From contig OW240915.1 of NCBI GenBank assembly GCA_933207985.1, positions 122,415,855 through 122,479,854 of the forward strand: 64,000 bases of DNA. Reading direction: 5' to 3'. This document shows positions 9,349-20,185 of this stretch, one piece after another. Numbering within the stretch: the stretch's first letter is position 1; the number at the start of each line of letters is the position of its first letter. The notes beneath the pieces are model-generated. The model saw only the letters and a program-made list of their open reading frames with translations, did no database searches and had not been told where the DNA came from. Position numbers and translations under genes: made by a program. This stretch comes from Pelobates cultripes. Its lineage: Eukaryota > Chordata > Amphibia > Anura > Pelobatidae.

Positions 9349-11296
9349 TGTTACGACACTCACCGCCAGGTAGATGAAGCCGCCGTTTAGTGAATAATCC
9401 CCCTCTCCAGAAATGCAGTTTATATTCAGCCGACCGCCAAACTCCCGAACGAAGTTCACGAACACGGCAACTCCCGATCAGCAAAACAGTTAGCCTTCCA
9501 CAGCTAAAAATAACGAAAGCGCTGTCCCGGTAATAATTCCCCCCACAAACGAGACCAAGCTCCGTCTTGAGGGTCAAATAAGGTTCTGTTTAATGGGGGC
9601 TAACTGCCCGGTATTTATGCAGGTCTCCACAAGGTGGACACTCCCCGAGGGGACCTTGTGGAAGACTGTGAAACATATTGGACAGTAGCCAATCGCAGTG
9701 GCTTCAATATAAGCCCTTCCCTTCTTACCCATAAACCCTTCTTCTCTACCCCAGAGATAATTAGGAAGAAACCTAATTGTAACGGCTACCCTGGTGTGGA
9801 GAGGGTACCAGCCGTTAGGGACGTCCTTTTCTTCCTGGCAGTCGCTGTGTAGTGATGGAGTCGCCTATTCCCTTCTGCTGGATCAGGAGTGGAAACCAGT
9901 TGCAGCTCTGAAAAGAGCTAAGTGATTAAGCTGCAGAGATTCCCCTTTCAAGAACGAGACAAGGCTACGTTTTGAAGGGTCAAGAAGAACTGTCAAAACC
10001 TTTATTCTCTTGGGACCAGCCAATACAGTTACCACAATAACATTGTTGTGAAACCTCAATAAAATCACAAACAGTCAAACCATATCAAGAAACACACAGT
10101 GACTTATCACAACACAATGGCACATTTTTAAAGGGGTGGGGGGAGACAATATTTAACAGTAAATATCTCACCTGTCTGCAGAATTAGCAATATGCAAATC
10201 TACCCGAATATGCAAATGAACCAGTCTTGCAATTCAGGTAGTGCATATTGCTGTTGCTACCAACAGAGGGCACTAGACCAGCTCCATAGCCAAACCCACC
10301 TAGTTGGTAGCAAAGCTCAGCAATACAAGAGAGCAGGCAATACATTACACAGTACACACACACACACACTATAAACAATTACATTACACACACCCTGCAC
10401 CTATAATGGGTACAGGGTGACTAAAACATAGGATAAATAAAGCAGCCCACATAAATAGTCTGTCTGAAGGTAGACTAGGGGCTTTAAAGCCAGATAGATG
10501 AAAGAGTCATAGTCACAGGGGAGGAGACTGGCAAGAAGGCCTCTCCAGGACCAAGTGGCGAAGGACACTTCGTCACAGGCTGTATAATCCATTTGTCCTT
10601 TTGTAGGCATACTGGGCTTGTTGTTACACTAATTATCTCCCAGGATAGAGACAATCGCCATTTTAAAATACAGTAAGAAAAATACATTAAAATATATAAC
10701 TGAAGAAATACCGAATGAATATAGTTCGTGTAACGTATCCCCAGACAGCCTGGATCTGAGTGCATATTTCTACCGAATAGCGCTCAGATCCGATGTATCT
10801 AGTCGAATCGCCATGAAGTCAAAGTCTTTCACCAGTCCTTCGGTATACGAATGACTCCATGGGACGGCTATCTGGGTAAAGGTCCATACGAATGTATAAA
10901 AACTCCCGAACGACCGGCGTTCGTGCGCCTCGCCGAAATAGAAGGTGGGCAGCAGCTTCCAGCGGTGTTCGGTAGATTAAAGTGTCCGTTTTCAGTTCCA
11001 TAGGATTTGTACCGAACACCGCTACGCTTCCTCGTGTCCCAAAATGGCCGCTGCCTCATGGTCGACATGCGAACGACGACCACCCGTACTAATGGAATGG
11101 AGAGGTGTCTGCGGTTAACCACAACGTTCTAATTGGGGCCAAGAGGTTAACCAGCAGCACACTCCTCTCCTGGGTGGTCGTTCGTTCGGTAGTTTCAATC
11201 GGTATTTTGTAATCACACGAACAGGGGCATACGAACAGGAAATTCAGCGAAACAAAGGGAAACAGACGAACCAGCAATACAGATGAATCTGTCACA
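9349..11296 (-). repeat. 3' LTR of the Gmr1-like element, enlarged by a nested LTR
   Basis: Plus-strand start TGTTACGACACTC, end GATGAATCTGTCACA. Without the solo LTR at 9778-10628 and one target copy it is about 1.09 kb. It retains a block (CAAACGAGACCAAGCTCCG near 9545) that the 5' LTR has lost, and a longer version around 9700-9720, so the two LTRs have diverged by small indels. Hairpins at 10751-10791 and 10964-11024 match those of the solo LTRs. Confidence 0.92.
9778..10628 (-). mobile_element. Solo LTR nested in the 3' LTR, target duplication CTAAT
   Basis: Plus-strand start TGTAACGGCTACCC, end CTTGTTGTTACA; CTAAT at 9773-9777 and 10629-10633. The intact site is visible in the 5' LTR at about 16161-16165. 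Its U5 side matches the LTRs of the element at 32612-38598 (CTGGATCAGGAGTGGA, GAACGAGACAAGGCTACG). The middle (CAATATGCAAATCTACCC, ACCTAGTTGGTAGC) is shared with the LTRs at 46277 and 50008. A short CA run lies at about 10360-10371. Confidence 0.93.
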
Positions 11297-11311
11297 CGGC
11301 TCCCCCCTTGT
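11297..11311 (-). other. Polypurine tract of the Gmr1-like element
   Basis: On the minus strand the sequence directly before the 3' LTR is purine-rich (AAGGGGGGAGCCG). This is the expected priming site for second-strand DNA synthesis. The element at 32612-38598 has a similar tract (AAAAGGGGAGCCA) in the same place. Confidence 0.75.
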
Positions 11312-11349
11312 GGGACACTCCGGTAGACCCGGCTTGACCCTTTGGCGGG

Positions 11350-11797
11350 TCAACGTGGGGATGACCGGACTAAGAGGTGGTAAGAATGTCGGTTTACCTG
11401 GACAATCCATCTGCATTCCCGTTCTGCTTACCGGTCGGTAGCTGATGGTGAAGTTATATGGTTGTAGTGCTAAACTCCACCTCAGCAGTCTGCCATTGTC
11501 TCCTGAGACCCGGTTGAGCCAGACAAGGGGATTGTGGTCCGTCACAAGTGAGAATTCCTGTCCATATAAGTAAGGGCTTAATTTTTTCAATGCCCACACC
11601 AGGGCCAAACATTCCTTCTCCACTGCCGCATAACTCACTTCTCTGGGTAACAGCTTTCTACTGAGATATGCGACAGGGTGCTCTCCTCCATCTTCCCCGA
11701 CCTGGCTCAGCACAGCCCCCAGTCCATACATGGAAGCATCTGTATGGACGAGAAAACATTTGTTAGGGACTGGGGCAGCCAGGACAGGGGCATTCAC
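11350..11797 (-). pseudogene. Gmr1-like RNase H domain
   Basis: The frame opens with NAPVLAAPVPNK and FLVHTDASMYGLGAVLSQ, with the first catalytic aspartate at about residue 20. EKECLALVWALKKL and LVTDHNPLVWLNRV carry the next acidic residues. After YNFTISYRP the expected end drifts out of frame near 11420. A one-base loss near 11810 separates it from the reverse transcriptase frame. RNase H removes the RNA strand during reverse transcription. Last domain of pol in this element, followed only by the polypurine tract. Confidence 0.88.
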
Positions 11798-13338
11798 AAG
11801 AGCTTGTTTAGTGCTTGAAACGCAGCTTCACAAGCTGGAGACCACAGGACCTGCTTAGGAAGATTTTTCTTTGTCAGGTCAGTCAGGGGTTTAGCAATAG
11901 TGCTGTAGTCGGGGACAAAGCGCCTATAGTACCCTGCTGTCCCTAGGAAGGCTAACACCTGGGTCTTAGTGATAGGTGTGGGCCAGTTAGCTACTGCCTC
12001 TATCTTGGCTGGCTCTGGTCTCTGGCTCCCACACCCCACTCTGTGACCCAGGTACTGCACTTCAGCCATGCCTAGATGGCACTTCTCTGGCTTCAATGTC
12101 AGGCCAGCGGCCCGAATTTTGTCCAGTACTACCCCTACATGAACCAGGTGTTCCTCCCAGGACCCACTGTAGATCGCAATGTCATCCAGGTATGCACAAG
12201 CAAATTCCTGTAATCCATCAAGAAGTCTATCCACCATACGCTGGAAGGTAGCCGGGGCACTCTTCATCCCAAATGGCATGACCTTGAATTGGTACAGGCC
12301 AAATGGGGTGACGAAGGCCGACTTGGGGATAGCGTCCTCGGCCAGGGGAATCTGCCAGTAGCCTTTACACAGGTCTATGGTGGTCAGATAGCGCCCCCTG
12401 GCAATGCGATCTAACAATTCGTCTACCCGGGGCATCGGGTAGGCGTCAGTGGTGGTCCGCTCATTGAGGCGCCTGTAGTCCACACAGAACCGGGTGGTCC
12501 CATCTTTCTTGGGCACCAGGACTACAGGCGAAGCCCAAGGGCTATCGGAGTGTTCGATGACCCCAAGCTGGGTCATCTCCTGTATCTCCTTCCGCATTCC
12601 TTCTCGGACTGCTTCAGGGATACGGTAAGGGGGTTGTCGTAGAGGGTTCTGTCCAGGGGTTTCTACCTTGTGTACAGCTAGGGTAGTGTAGCCAGGTTCT
12701 TGGGAGAACGTCGCCTGCTTCTCCCACAGAAGCTGTCTTGCCTGGTCCTTCTCGGTGGAGCTCAATCTGTCCCCTAGCTGTACCAGGCTAGTAAGATCCG
12801 TCTGGGAGTCCCTGTCTAACAAATCTGGTAAGGGTAAACTTTCAGTATCATCTGCAGCAGGGGCACATACTGCAGCGACATTCTCCGGTCTCTCCTGATA
12901 CTCCTTTAGCATGTTCACATGGAAGGATCGCTGGATCCTTTCATCTGAACAGCTGGCTATAAGATAGGTAGTATCACATACCTGCGCTAACACATTATAC
13001 GGGCCCTGCCAAGATGCCTGCATCTTGTTCGCCTTCACAGGTTTGAGCACTAACACTTTCTGCCCAACCTGGAAGACTCGCTGTCGGGCACCCCGATCGT
13101 ACCATCTTTTCTGTCTCCCCTGAGCCACCTGGAGATTTTCCCTTACCATTAGAGACAGTTTCTCCATGCGGTCCCGGAGTTCCAGAACATACGGTACTAT
13201 GGGGGTCCCTTCCTGCTCTGTCTCCCCCTCCCAGTGGCCTCTAATGAGATCTAGGGGTCCACGGACCCTTCTCCCATATAGCAACTCAAAGGGGGAGAAC
13301 CCAGTAGATTCCTGGGGCACCTCTCTGTAGGAAAACAA
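11794..13338 (-). pseudogene. Gmr1-like integrase C-terminus and reverse transcriptase
   Basis: 514-residue frame. Residues 1-150 hold the integrase tail: FSPFELLYGRRVRGPLD, then a GPY-type module with WQGPYNVLAQV near 110 and RSFHVNMLKEY near 140. After a linker the reverse transcriptase starts: VETPGQNPLRQPPYRIPEA (225-243), SPWASPVVLVPKKDGTTRFC (266-285), TTIDLCKGYWQIPLA (319-333), FKVMPFGMKSAPATFQRM and the catalytic CAYLDDIAIYS (381-391). FLGTAGYYRRFVPDYS marks the connection region. The physical fusion of integrase tail to RT in one uninterrupted frame is direct evidence for the INT-RT order. Catalytic residues are intact but flanking frames are broken. Confidence 0.93.
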
Positions 13339-14021
13339 CAGATGAGGCAGGAATCGCTCCCAGTCTCTGCAAGTGTCAGAAATCGCTCGCAGAGACCGTT
13401 AGTCTGTGGATGGTAAGGTGAGCTAAGCAGCGGTTTAATGCCGCACACCTTCCACAGTTGCTGAGTGAGCACAGCGTTGAATTGGGTTCCCTGGTCAGAG
13501 AGAATCTCTTTAGGGAACCCGACTCTGGTAAAAATCCTAACCAGGGCATCAGCAACTGTCTCTGCCTCTATATTAGACAGCGCTACTGCCTCTGGATAGG
13601 GAGTGGCATAATCCACCACGGTGAGAATATATTTCTTACCGGATGGACTAGCCCTGGCCAGTGGACCCACAATGTCAACGGCTATACGGGCAAAGGGCTC
13701 CCCAATTATAGGCATAGACATAAGCCTAGCTCTTGGGTGGTCCCCCCGCTTTCCTACCCGTTGACATGTGTCACACGTACTACAATATATCCGCACAGCC
13801 TGATTAAAGTTTGGCCAAAAGAAGTTCTGCATGATCCTATAGGCTGTGCGGCGAGAACCTAGATGTCCAGCTAGCGGAACATCATGCCCTATCCGCAGAA
13901 TCTCCTGCCGGTATTTTGCGGGCACCACCAGCTGTCGATCCGGCGGAGGGGGCAACACTTTTCGGGGAAAGCTTGGGGAACCTATACAACCTGTCCCCCA
14001 CCCACTCATACCGTTCCCCAT
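13251..14021 (-). pseudogene. Gmr1-like integrase, zinc and catalytic domains
   Basis: Zinc-binding HHCC module: H46 and H53 in HDVPLAGHLG, C83 and C86 in STCDTCQ. The catalytic core shows D116 (IAVDIVGP), D176 (ILSDQGTQF) and E212 (TNGLCERF), a D-D-35-E spacing. LTVVDYATPYPEAV and YHPQTNG are typical Ty3/gypsy blocks. After ERF the frame is disrupted near 13380, where a short stretch seems lost, and the tail continues in the next frame. Upstream overlap with the gag-protease frame near 13960 is a one-base shift. In active elements it inserts the DNA copy, producing the 5-bp duplications seen all over this window. Confidence 0.92.
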
Positions 14022-15174
14022 CTACTCCTTCCTCTCCAGTATCCGCTCTGTCCCTATACTTCTGGAGCGTCAAATCTGTCTGGGTTTCCCTCCCAAACTC
14101 CTCTGGGGAGTCCCAGCTAACAAAGGTCTGTTCTAGGGTACCAGTCGGGGAATCGGGTCTTACCTGGGTCTCAGCAGCAGGTGGGCTGGTTCCAGCAGCA
14201 CGGGTCTGGGCACAGGTAGTCACTGGGTTGATATCAGCAGGTCCCATTGGAGCATAAGCGGACACCAAAGGGTCTTTCATGACCCCCACATTCACGTGTC
14301 CAGAGCCCACTCCCCAATCCAAATGAACCCGGGCAACAGGCAGATGGAACACTGCACCTCCCGCTACCCTCACTGCCACAGTATTTCCAGTGTGCTGGTG
14401 TTCTGAAACAAGGTTCTTTTGGAGCAAGGTCATAGTGGCTCCGGTGTCTCTCAGACCAGTTACTGCTTTGCCATTTAGTTTAACGGTCTGTCTGTGCTGT
14501 TGACGGTTATCCTGCTGCGCTGCTTGTACTGGATCCGCCTCGTGTAGGATACCCCAAAATTCCTCCTGCTCAAGGCAGTGAGCGGAAGGTTGGGGTGGCT
14601 GCTGATTTCCGCCGGCTGGTCTTCTCCACGACTGGGCTTGGCTGGAATTATTCAATGGACACTCCGGTCTCTTGTGCCCCAACTGTTTACACCCATAGTA
14701 CCGGATAGGTTGTGAGTAATCCCGGGCGTTGAACCGGGCTGGCTGAACATAATTGTTCGCTGTTGGCATTGTGGGGGTGCATTGCGCTGGGTGTTGATAC
14801 ACTGCAGTGGTTGGAGGGGCTGCTGGTTTGTACTCCACTCGGGTAGGGACCTTGGTTGCTGTCTGGTCCAGTTTCCTTGCATCAGTGTACTCATCAGCCA
14901 GACGAGCAGCTTCGGGTAAGGTAGCGGGTTTGCGGTCCCTAACCCACTCCCTGACTCCTGCAGGTAAGCGATCAAAGCAGTGCTCCAACAAAAACACTTG
15001 CAGCACTTCTTCCCCAGTTACCGCTTGGCACCCTGCCATCCAGTGGGCTGCGGTGCGGTGTACTCGGCATGCCCACTCCACATAAGAATCGCCAGCTTGT
15101 TTGTTAGTGTCCCGGAATCGCCGCCGGTACGCCTCAGGGGTTACAGCGTATCTGGCCAAAAGGGCATCTTTCAC
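13900..15174 (-). pseudogene. Gmr1-like gag C-terminal half, zinc knuckle and protease
   Basis: Residues 10-100 (SYVEWACRVHRTAAHWM, EEVLQVFLLEHCFDRLP, LPEAARLADEYTDA) look like the SCAN-like capsid C-terminal domain; SCAN domains of vertebrate zinc-finger proteins are known to derive from Gmr1-like gag. A zinc knuckle follows at 160-172 (YYGCKQLGHKRPEC), but its first cysteine is tyrosine. The protease active site is DTGA at 243-246 (GLRDTGATMTLL). The frame ends out of register with integrase near 13950. The in-frame ATG at 15174 is not a real start: gag continues from the frame upstream through a one-base shift near 15185. Confidence 0.88.
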
Positions 15175-15716
15175 TGCCTGTAGCTGGTAATTTCCTCCTC
15201 TGGGATGGCCCGAAACGCCTCACTGGCCCGGCCGGATAACTTCCCAGAGAGGATGGTGACCCATTCCTCTGCGGGTACCTGGTGTAAGGCACATTGCCTT
15301 TCAAAATCAGCCAGGAACCCATCAATCTCTCCTTCGGCTTCTACAAAATTTCTAAATGCAGCAAAAGGTACCTTCCTCCTTCCATTATTATTATAGGGTA
15401 CCTCAGCTGCTGCAGCTCCTCTTCCCTGAAGCGCCTGTTGTGCTGCTACTGCTGCTTGCACTTGAACCACAATATCTGCTGCGGGGTTGGGGCCAAAGTG
15501 TGCCAGCCTGATCTGAACTGACCGGTTAAATTGTATCTCCTCGGGTGTTAACTCCAGTATGCCAGGCACATCAGTTCTTCCCATTCCCTGTGCTGCATCC
15601 ATTTCCAATAATATGGCAATAATCTCCCTTTTCTTGAGATTACTCGCTGATCGTCCTCTGCGTTCCAATATATCTTTAAGGGTAGCACGCCTTAACTCTT
15701 CATACTGCATTTCCAA
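15171..15716 (-). pseudogene. Gmr1-like gag N-terminal half
   Basis: 181-residue frame that starts MEMQYEELRRATLKDILERR about 40 bases after the primer binding site. It includes SASNLKKREIIAILLEMD, FAAFRNFVEAEGEIDGFLAD and WVTILSGKLSGRASEAFRAI. The same blocks occur in the second element at 36149-36660 (RPTLKDLLENRGRSASN, EEIDGYLADFERQCSLHQVP). It ends at a frameshift inside the SCAN-like region. Gag forms the particle that carries the element RNA. Confidence 0.88.
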
Positions 15717-15756
15717 CCTGGGATGTGTAGCTGGCCTTCTGGGCGGTAGGATTCAT

Positions 15757-15774
15757 CCCGTCGCTTGCCACCAA
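15757..15774 (-). other. Primer binding site of the Gmr1-like element
   Basis: On the minus strand TTGGTGGCAAGCGACGGGAT follows the 5' LTR end after one or two bases. It begins with the TGG complementary to a tRNA CCA end. It resembles the leucine-tRNA-type site of the element at 32612 in its first eight bases only, so the primer tRNA is uncertain. Confidence 0.7.
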
Positions 15775-15775
15775 T

Positions 15776-16829
15776 TGTTACGACACTCACCGCCAGGTAG
15801 ATGAAGCCGCCGTTTAGTGAATAATCCCCCTCTCCAGAAATGCAGTTTATATTCAGCCGACCGCCAAACTCCCGAACGAAGTTCACGAACACGGCAACTC
15901 CCGATCAGCAAAACAGTTGAACGCCTTCCACAGCTAAAAATAACGAAAGCACAGTCCCAGTAATAATTCTTGAGGGTCAAATAAGGTTCTGTTTAATGGG
16001 GGCTACCTGCCCGGTATTTATGCAGGTCTCCACAAGGTGGACACTCCCCGAGGGGACCTTGTGGAAGACTGTGAAACATATTGGACAGTAGCCAATCGCA
16101 GTGGCTTCCCTTCTTACCCATAAACCCTTCTTCTCTACCCCAGAGATAATTAGGAAGAAACCTAATTATCTCCCAGGATAGAGACAATCGCCATTTTAAA
16201 ATACAGTAAGAAAAATACATTAAAATATATAACTGAAGAAATACCGAATGAATATAGTTCGTGTAACATATCCCCAGACAGCCTGGATCTGAGTGCATAT
16301 TTCTACCGAATAGCGCTCAGATCCGATGTATCTAGTCGAATCGCCATGAAGTCAAAGTCTTTCACCAGTCCTTCGGTATACGAATGACTCCATGGGACGG
16401 CTATCTTGGTAAAGGTCCATACGAATGTATAAAAACTCCCGAACAACCGGCATACGTGTGCCTCGCCGAAATAGAAGGTGGGCAGCAGCTTCCAGCGGTG
16501 TTCGGTAGATTAAAGTGTCCGTTTTCAGTTCCATAGGATTTGTACCGAACACCGCTACGCTTCCTCGTGTCCCAAAATGGCCGCTGCCTCATGGTCGACA
16601 TGCGAACGACGACCACCCGTACTAATGGAATGGAGAGGTGTCTGCGGTTAACCACAACGTTCTAATTGGGACCAAGAGGTTAACCAGCAGCACACTCCTC
16701 TCCTGGGTGGTCGTTCGTTCGGTAGTTTCAATCGGTATTTTGTAATCACACGAACAGGGGCATACGAACAGGAAATTCAGCGAAACAAAGGGAAACAGAC
16801 GAACCAGCAATACAGATGAATCTGTCACA
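15776..16829 (-). repeat. 5' LTR of the Gmr1-like element
   Basis: 1054 bp, TG...CA ends matching the 3' LTR. It has lost about 27 bases around 15969 (the CGAGACCAAGCTCCG block) and 12 bases near 16108 relative to the 3' LTR. The hairpin with stems GCGGTGTTCGG and CCGAACACCGC is at 16494-16555, and the GATCTGAG stem-loop at 16286-16324. Confidence 0.93.
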
Positions 16830-16834
16830 GCTAC

Positions 16835-17754
16835 TAAAACAACACGCACTAACCCTGGCGAAATCCACGCTGTCGGACAACACCAGAAAGGCCTACAACA
16901 GAGCTCTTGTTATATTCTCCAAGTTCACCACCGTGTACCACATCACTAACTCCTTTTCTATCTACACAATAATAGCTTTCACTGCTTACTGTCACTCACA
17001 CCTTAAGCTGGCACATAGTACTATCAAATTGTACCTCACGGGCATCCAACATCACCTACTCACCTTATTTCCCTATCACAAACCATTCATGTCATACTAT
17101 CTTCTGAAAAACGTCCTTAAAGGCATATTTTGCACAGACAGCCCTCCAATTGATGGCAACAAATTCAAGGGTCTATCAGATTTGTTAGATTCCAGCCCGT
17201 TCTAACCCAGTACTAATTACGTACTCAAAGCAGCCATGTACATCGCTTTTTACGGGTTCTTAAGGCCCAACTAATTCACAGTGAATAGACTATCCGGTAA
17301 CACTAGTAACATCAGAATAAGGGATATACACAAACTTGGGGACCACTATGTACTACTTCTAAGACAGTCCAAAATGAATCAGATGGGCCCTCCGACAGAG
17401 ATCCCGTACTTTCCGACCCATAATAAGTGGTGTCTGGTGTCAGTACTGGATACCTTTTGCATCTCACTCAAAGATCAACAAAGCTATTCACCCTTACTCA
17501 CAATTGCCAACAAACCACTGACTACAGCTAAGTTCATACACTACGTAAGGACCTTGGTGGTCAGACTAGGCCACGACCCCATGTCCATCTCAGGGCATTC
17601 ATTTAGGATCGGCGCCACTTCAGCCGCATCCAGCAAAAACATCCCCGTACACATCATCAAAAAATTAGGCAGATGGAAATCAGCAGCCTATGGTAAATAC
17701 ATTCCTCAGCCAGAGAAGGAACTTAAGAAAGCTTTCAAAGAGTTACTCGTGTAA
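16835..17754 (+). pseudogene. Ngaro-like tyrosine recombinase
   Basis: The frame 16816-17205 carries the N-terminal core-binding part (TLAKSTLSDNTRKAYNRALV, STIKLYLTGIQHHL). After a frame change it continues with YGFLRPN, holding the first catalytic arginine and followed by a stop at 17274, then 17281-17754 with GHSFRIGATSA (H106, R109), KKLGRWKSAAYGKYI and the nucleophile tyrosine at 137 or 140. R-H-R-Y residues can all be found. It directly follows the Gmr1-like insertion and precedes the direct repeats. Recombinase in this family integrates the circular DNA copy. Confidence 0.85.
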
Positions 17755-17800
17755 ATTGTAAGCATTAAAATGTTCGCTTTATATACCTTTTTGCCCTCAT

Positions 17801-18138
17801 TATTTCAGGCCTACCCGGTCATCGGTTTAGGCACACCACAACCGACTAGCGTTCATAACACACCAATTCACATACGGCTTAATGTCCCCGACTACAAATG
17901 TTAAGGCGGAACCTGTAGTTGTGGGAGGGGTTAACCGGCCTATTTAAACTCTAACCATCCTCTAATCATGGCCGAGATCGACTCAGACTCCCCACCCACC
18001 AACACCCCTTAGCAAATACTCCTTAGGTGGGCCCTATTTATTTCAGGCCTACCCGGTCGTCGGTTTAGGCACACCACAACCGACTAGCGTTCATAACACA
18101 CCAATTCACTTACAGCTTAATGTCCCCGACGGCAAATA
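17801..18138 (+). repeat. Ngaro split direct repeats (B1, A2, B2)
   Basis: About 100 bases at 17801-17900 are repeated at 18039-18138 with a handful of differences (TATTTCAGGCCTACCCGGTC, CGACTAGCGTTCATAACACA, CTTAATGTCCCCGAC). The 138 bases between them would be A2, whose partner A1 should lie at the element's left end outside the window. The B1-A2-B2 layout is the known Ngaro 3' end. Confidence 0.8.
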
Positions 18139-18765
18139 TATATATACGTCCCAGGTCCCAGCACTCGATGCTCGATGGTCTTTTAATGCTCCAGTGCTGT
18201 CTCCAACCAAATTGTATACAATACCAGTAGAGAGCATTAGAGTATTTCAAAGTAAATTTAATCTGTTGCTTTATTGAGCAATAACAAATTCACACAACGT
18301 TCCAGTCAACATTTTAGTCTGTAAAATACTTTTTTCAAGACAATTGTGTATGTGAGATGGATACCTTATATAAAAAAATGCAGTGATCCTATTTGAGGGT
18401 GAACAGGTGAAAGGTAACAACGGATCAGAGTGATGTAATTAATGACGTAAACATGCTTAAATTACTAAATAAATTTGAAGTTAACCCTATGTGTAACCGG
18501 TATGTGAAACATACTCTCGTGTAGATAAGTCAGAAAGTAATAAAATATAAATAACTATAAAAATAAAGTATATACAAATGTTTCAACCCTAACCAAGTGA
18601 ACATAGATTCATAGTACTTATCGTCATAAGCTAATTATTAACTGTTAATAGTTATAAAGCAAAATATTGTCAATGCAATTTTGGAGCATTATACGATATG
18701 GACTACTACCATCATGGAGTTAGGGCAAATAACTGTACTATATTAATGCATTCTAGCTCAATATA

Positions 18766-19284
18766 TTATCTTCTAGGTAAAAAACAATATAATGAGTTCT
18801 TCTCATTTAAACCAGATGGTGATAATGTTTCCAACATGTATATCCAGAAAGCCTCACGTCTGAGTAGCAGGTTATCACGATCTCCTCCTCTGGGTGAGAT
18901 GGGTATGTGATCTATTCCCATAAAGCAAAGTGAGGACAGGCTATGTCCCATCTCAAGGAAATGCCAGGTGACTGGAGTGCTCACAGTACCGCTCAGTAGT
19001 GCTGAACGTATAGTAGACCTGTGACCCCGCATGCGTTCCCTTAAGTCATTAAATGTCTTGCCCACGTAAGTGAGACCACAGGGGCATATAATTCTATACA
19101 CAACATGTGTGGTCCTGCATGTAATCCAGTGTTTAATTGTGTACACCTTTCCAGATTTTGGGTGACATAAGGTTTTACCCAGTATCATAGAATTGCACGC
19201 CAGACAGTTCACACTGCAAAAACATTCCGCTTTTGTCACTTTCTGTAATGACTGTGTTGTGGACACTATATCTATGTGCATCAA
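18766..19284 (-). pseudogene. Penelope GIY-YIG endonuclease, copy 1
   Basis: 172 residues. A cysteine-rich block (CFCSVNCLACNSM) precedes the GIY-YIG fold: VVYRIICPCGLTYVGKTF is the GIY...YIG pair in V-Y-R and Y-V-G form, followed by LRERMRGHRSTIRSAL, then GGDRDNLLLRREAFWIYMLE with the likely catalytic glutamate, and SPSGLNE at the end. The nuclease nicks the target to start reverse transcription. This frame is nearly intact, although the polymerase upstream is not. Confidence 0.85.
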
Positions 19285-19316
19285 TTAGTCTCTCAGATTG
19301 TTCCCTTTTCTATAAC

Positions 19317-20185
19317 TCATAATAGGATGTTTTTAAATACAGGAGGCAGGGATGAGTCATTGTATAGAACGTGCCAATTTTTCCGAATGGTAGCTCTGAG
19401 GTTTTGGGACTTTGGACGAAATGCCTGAGGGAAAATGAATCGATCAACGATGTCTTGATGAATCCTGTTTTCTGTAATTGATTCTATTGCCTTTGTGTAT
19501 GCCACATTCAGAACCGTTTTTGAATATCCTCTTTGTAGGAATTTTTGGAACATGTTCTGAATCTGTATCTTCACCCCGATGTAATCTGAGTTATTGCGCA
19601 ATACTTTTATGAATTGGGAGATAGGCAGTGACTCTTTTAGTTTTCTAGGATGGAAACTTGTTGAATGCAGAATAGTGTTCCTATACATTGATTTAGAAAA
19701 CAAAGTATAGCCCAAGTGATTACTTGTGACAAAAATTTGTAGATCCAGGATATTAGTCATACTCGAGTGGTAAGTGAATCTCACAGGTGTAGAAAGTGAA
19801 TTCAGTGTGTGCATAATGTTCACAAACATTTCCTCTCCACCAGTCCATAGAAGAAGGATGTCGTCTATAAAGCGGAGGTATTATAATATATGGTCTCCAT
19901 AAGGCCCAAGGATCTGTTGTTGCTCAAAAACAAACATGTATGCGTTTGCATACATGGGGGCCATAGGAGCCCCCATTGAAGTTCCTGTCTATTGTATATA
20001 GAATTTTATTTCAAATCTAAAATAATTCAAAAAGAGACATAGCTTCAAAAGTTCCAGTGTATACTCCAGAGCGGGATTCACCCACTCAGTAAAATTCTGT
20101 AGAACTTCCTTGATTGCTAGTATACCATCATTGTGTGGGATTATTGTGTATAAGCTAGACACATCAATCATTGCTAGTAAAATCC
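19317..20185 (-). pseudogene. Penelope reverse transcriptase, copy 1
   Basis: Frame pieces: MIDVSSLYTIIPHNDG (palm start, near 20165), then TSMGAPMAPMYANAYMFVFE (about 19985-19925), the catalytic RFIDDILLLWTGGEE (about 19885-19842) and the thumb region FVNIMHTLNSLSTPVRF to FRPKSQNLRATIRKNWHVLY (19829-19350). Stops near 19988 and 19890 and a stop before the nuclease break it. The fingers and N-terminus are missing because the copy is truncated. Confidence 0.82.

Larger units (their letters stand above)
9349..16829 (-). mobile_element. Gmr1-like Ty3/gypsy retrotransposon, target duplication GCTAC
   Basis: LTRs at 15776-16829 (5') and 9349-11296 (3', enlarged by a nested solo LTR) enclose gag, protease, integrase, reverse transcriptase and RNase H in that order on the minus strand. 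GCTAC flanks it at 9344-9348 and 16830-16834. Integrase before reverse transcriptase is not the usual Ty3/gypsy order; it defines the Gmr1-like group known from cod, frogs and other deuterostomes. A primer binding site and a polypurine tract are in place. Frameshifts in gag, before integrase, between integrase and RT and before RNase H inactivate it. It splits the Ngaro-like element between RNase H and recombinase. Confidence 0.93.
824..18138 (+). mobile_element. Ngaro-like retrotransposon, 5' part outside window, split by two elements
   Basis: Three pieces belong together: 824-903 and 8120-9343 (reverse transcriptase and RNase H) and 16835-18138 (tyrosine recombinase and end repeats). The first gap is a DIRS1-like element, the second a Gmr1-like element with target duplication GCTAC. 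Removing both insertions gives one continuous element with the order RT, RNase H, tyrosine recombinase, and split direct repeats at the 3' end, which is the known Ngaro layout within the DIRS order. Ngaro elements integrate through a recombinase, so no target duplication is expected. In-frame stops show that this copy is dead. Its left end lies behind the LTR at 1-823. Confidence 0.75.

Noticed and set aside
9349..16829. Retroviral envelope gene
   Set aside because: RNase H is followed directly by the polypurine tract and LTR; there is no room for and no trace of an envelope frame.
18141..18760. Hammerhead ribozyme, known in Penelope-like terminal repeats
   Set aside because: I looked for CTGATGA followed by GAAA on both strands in the Penelope tails and did not find a convincing core.
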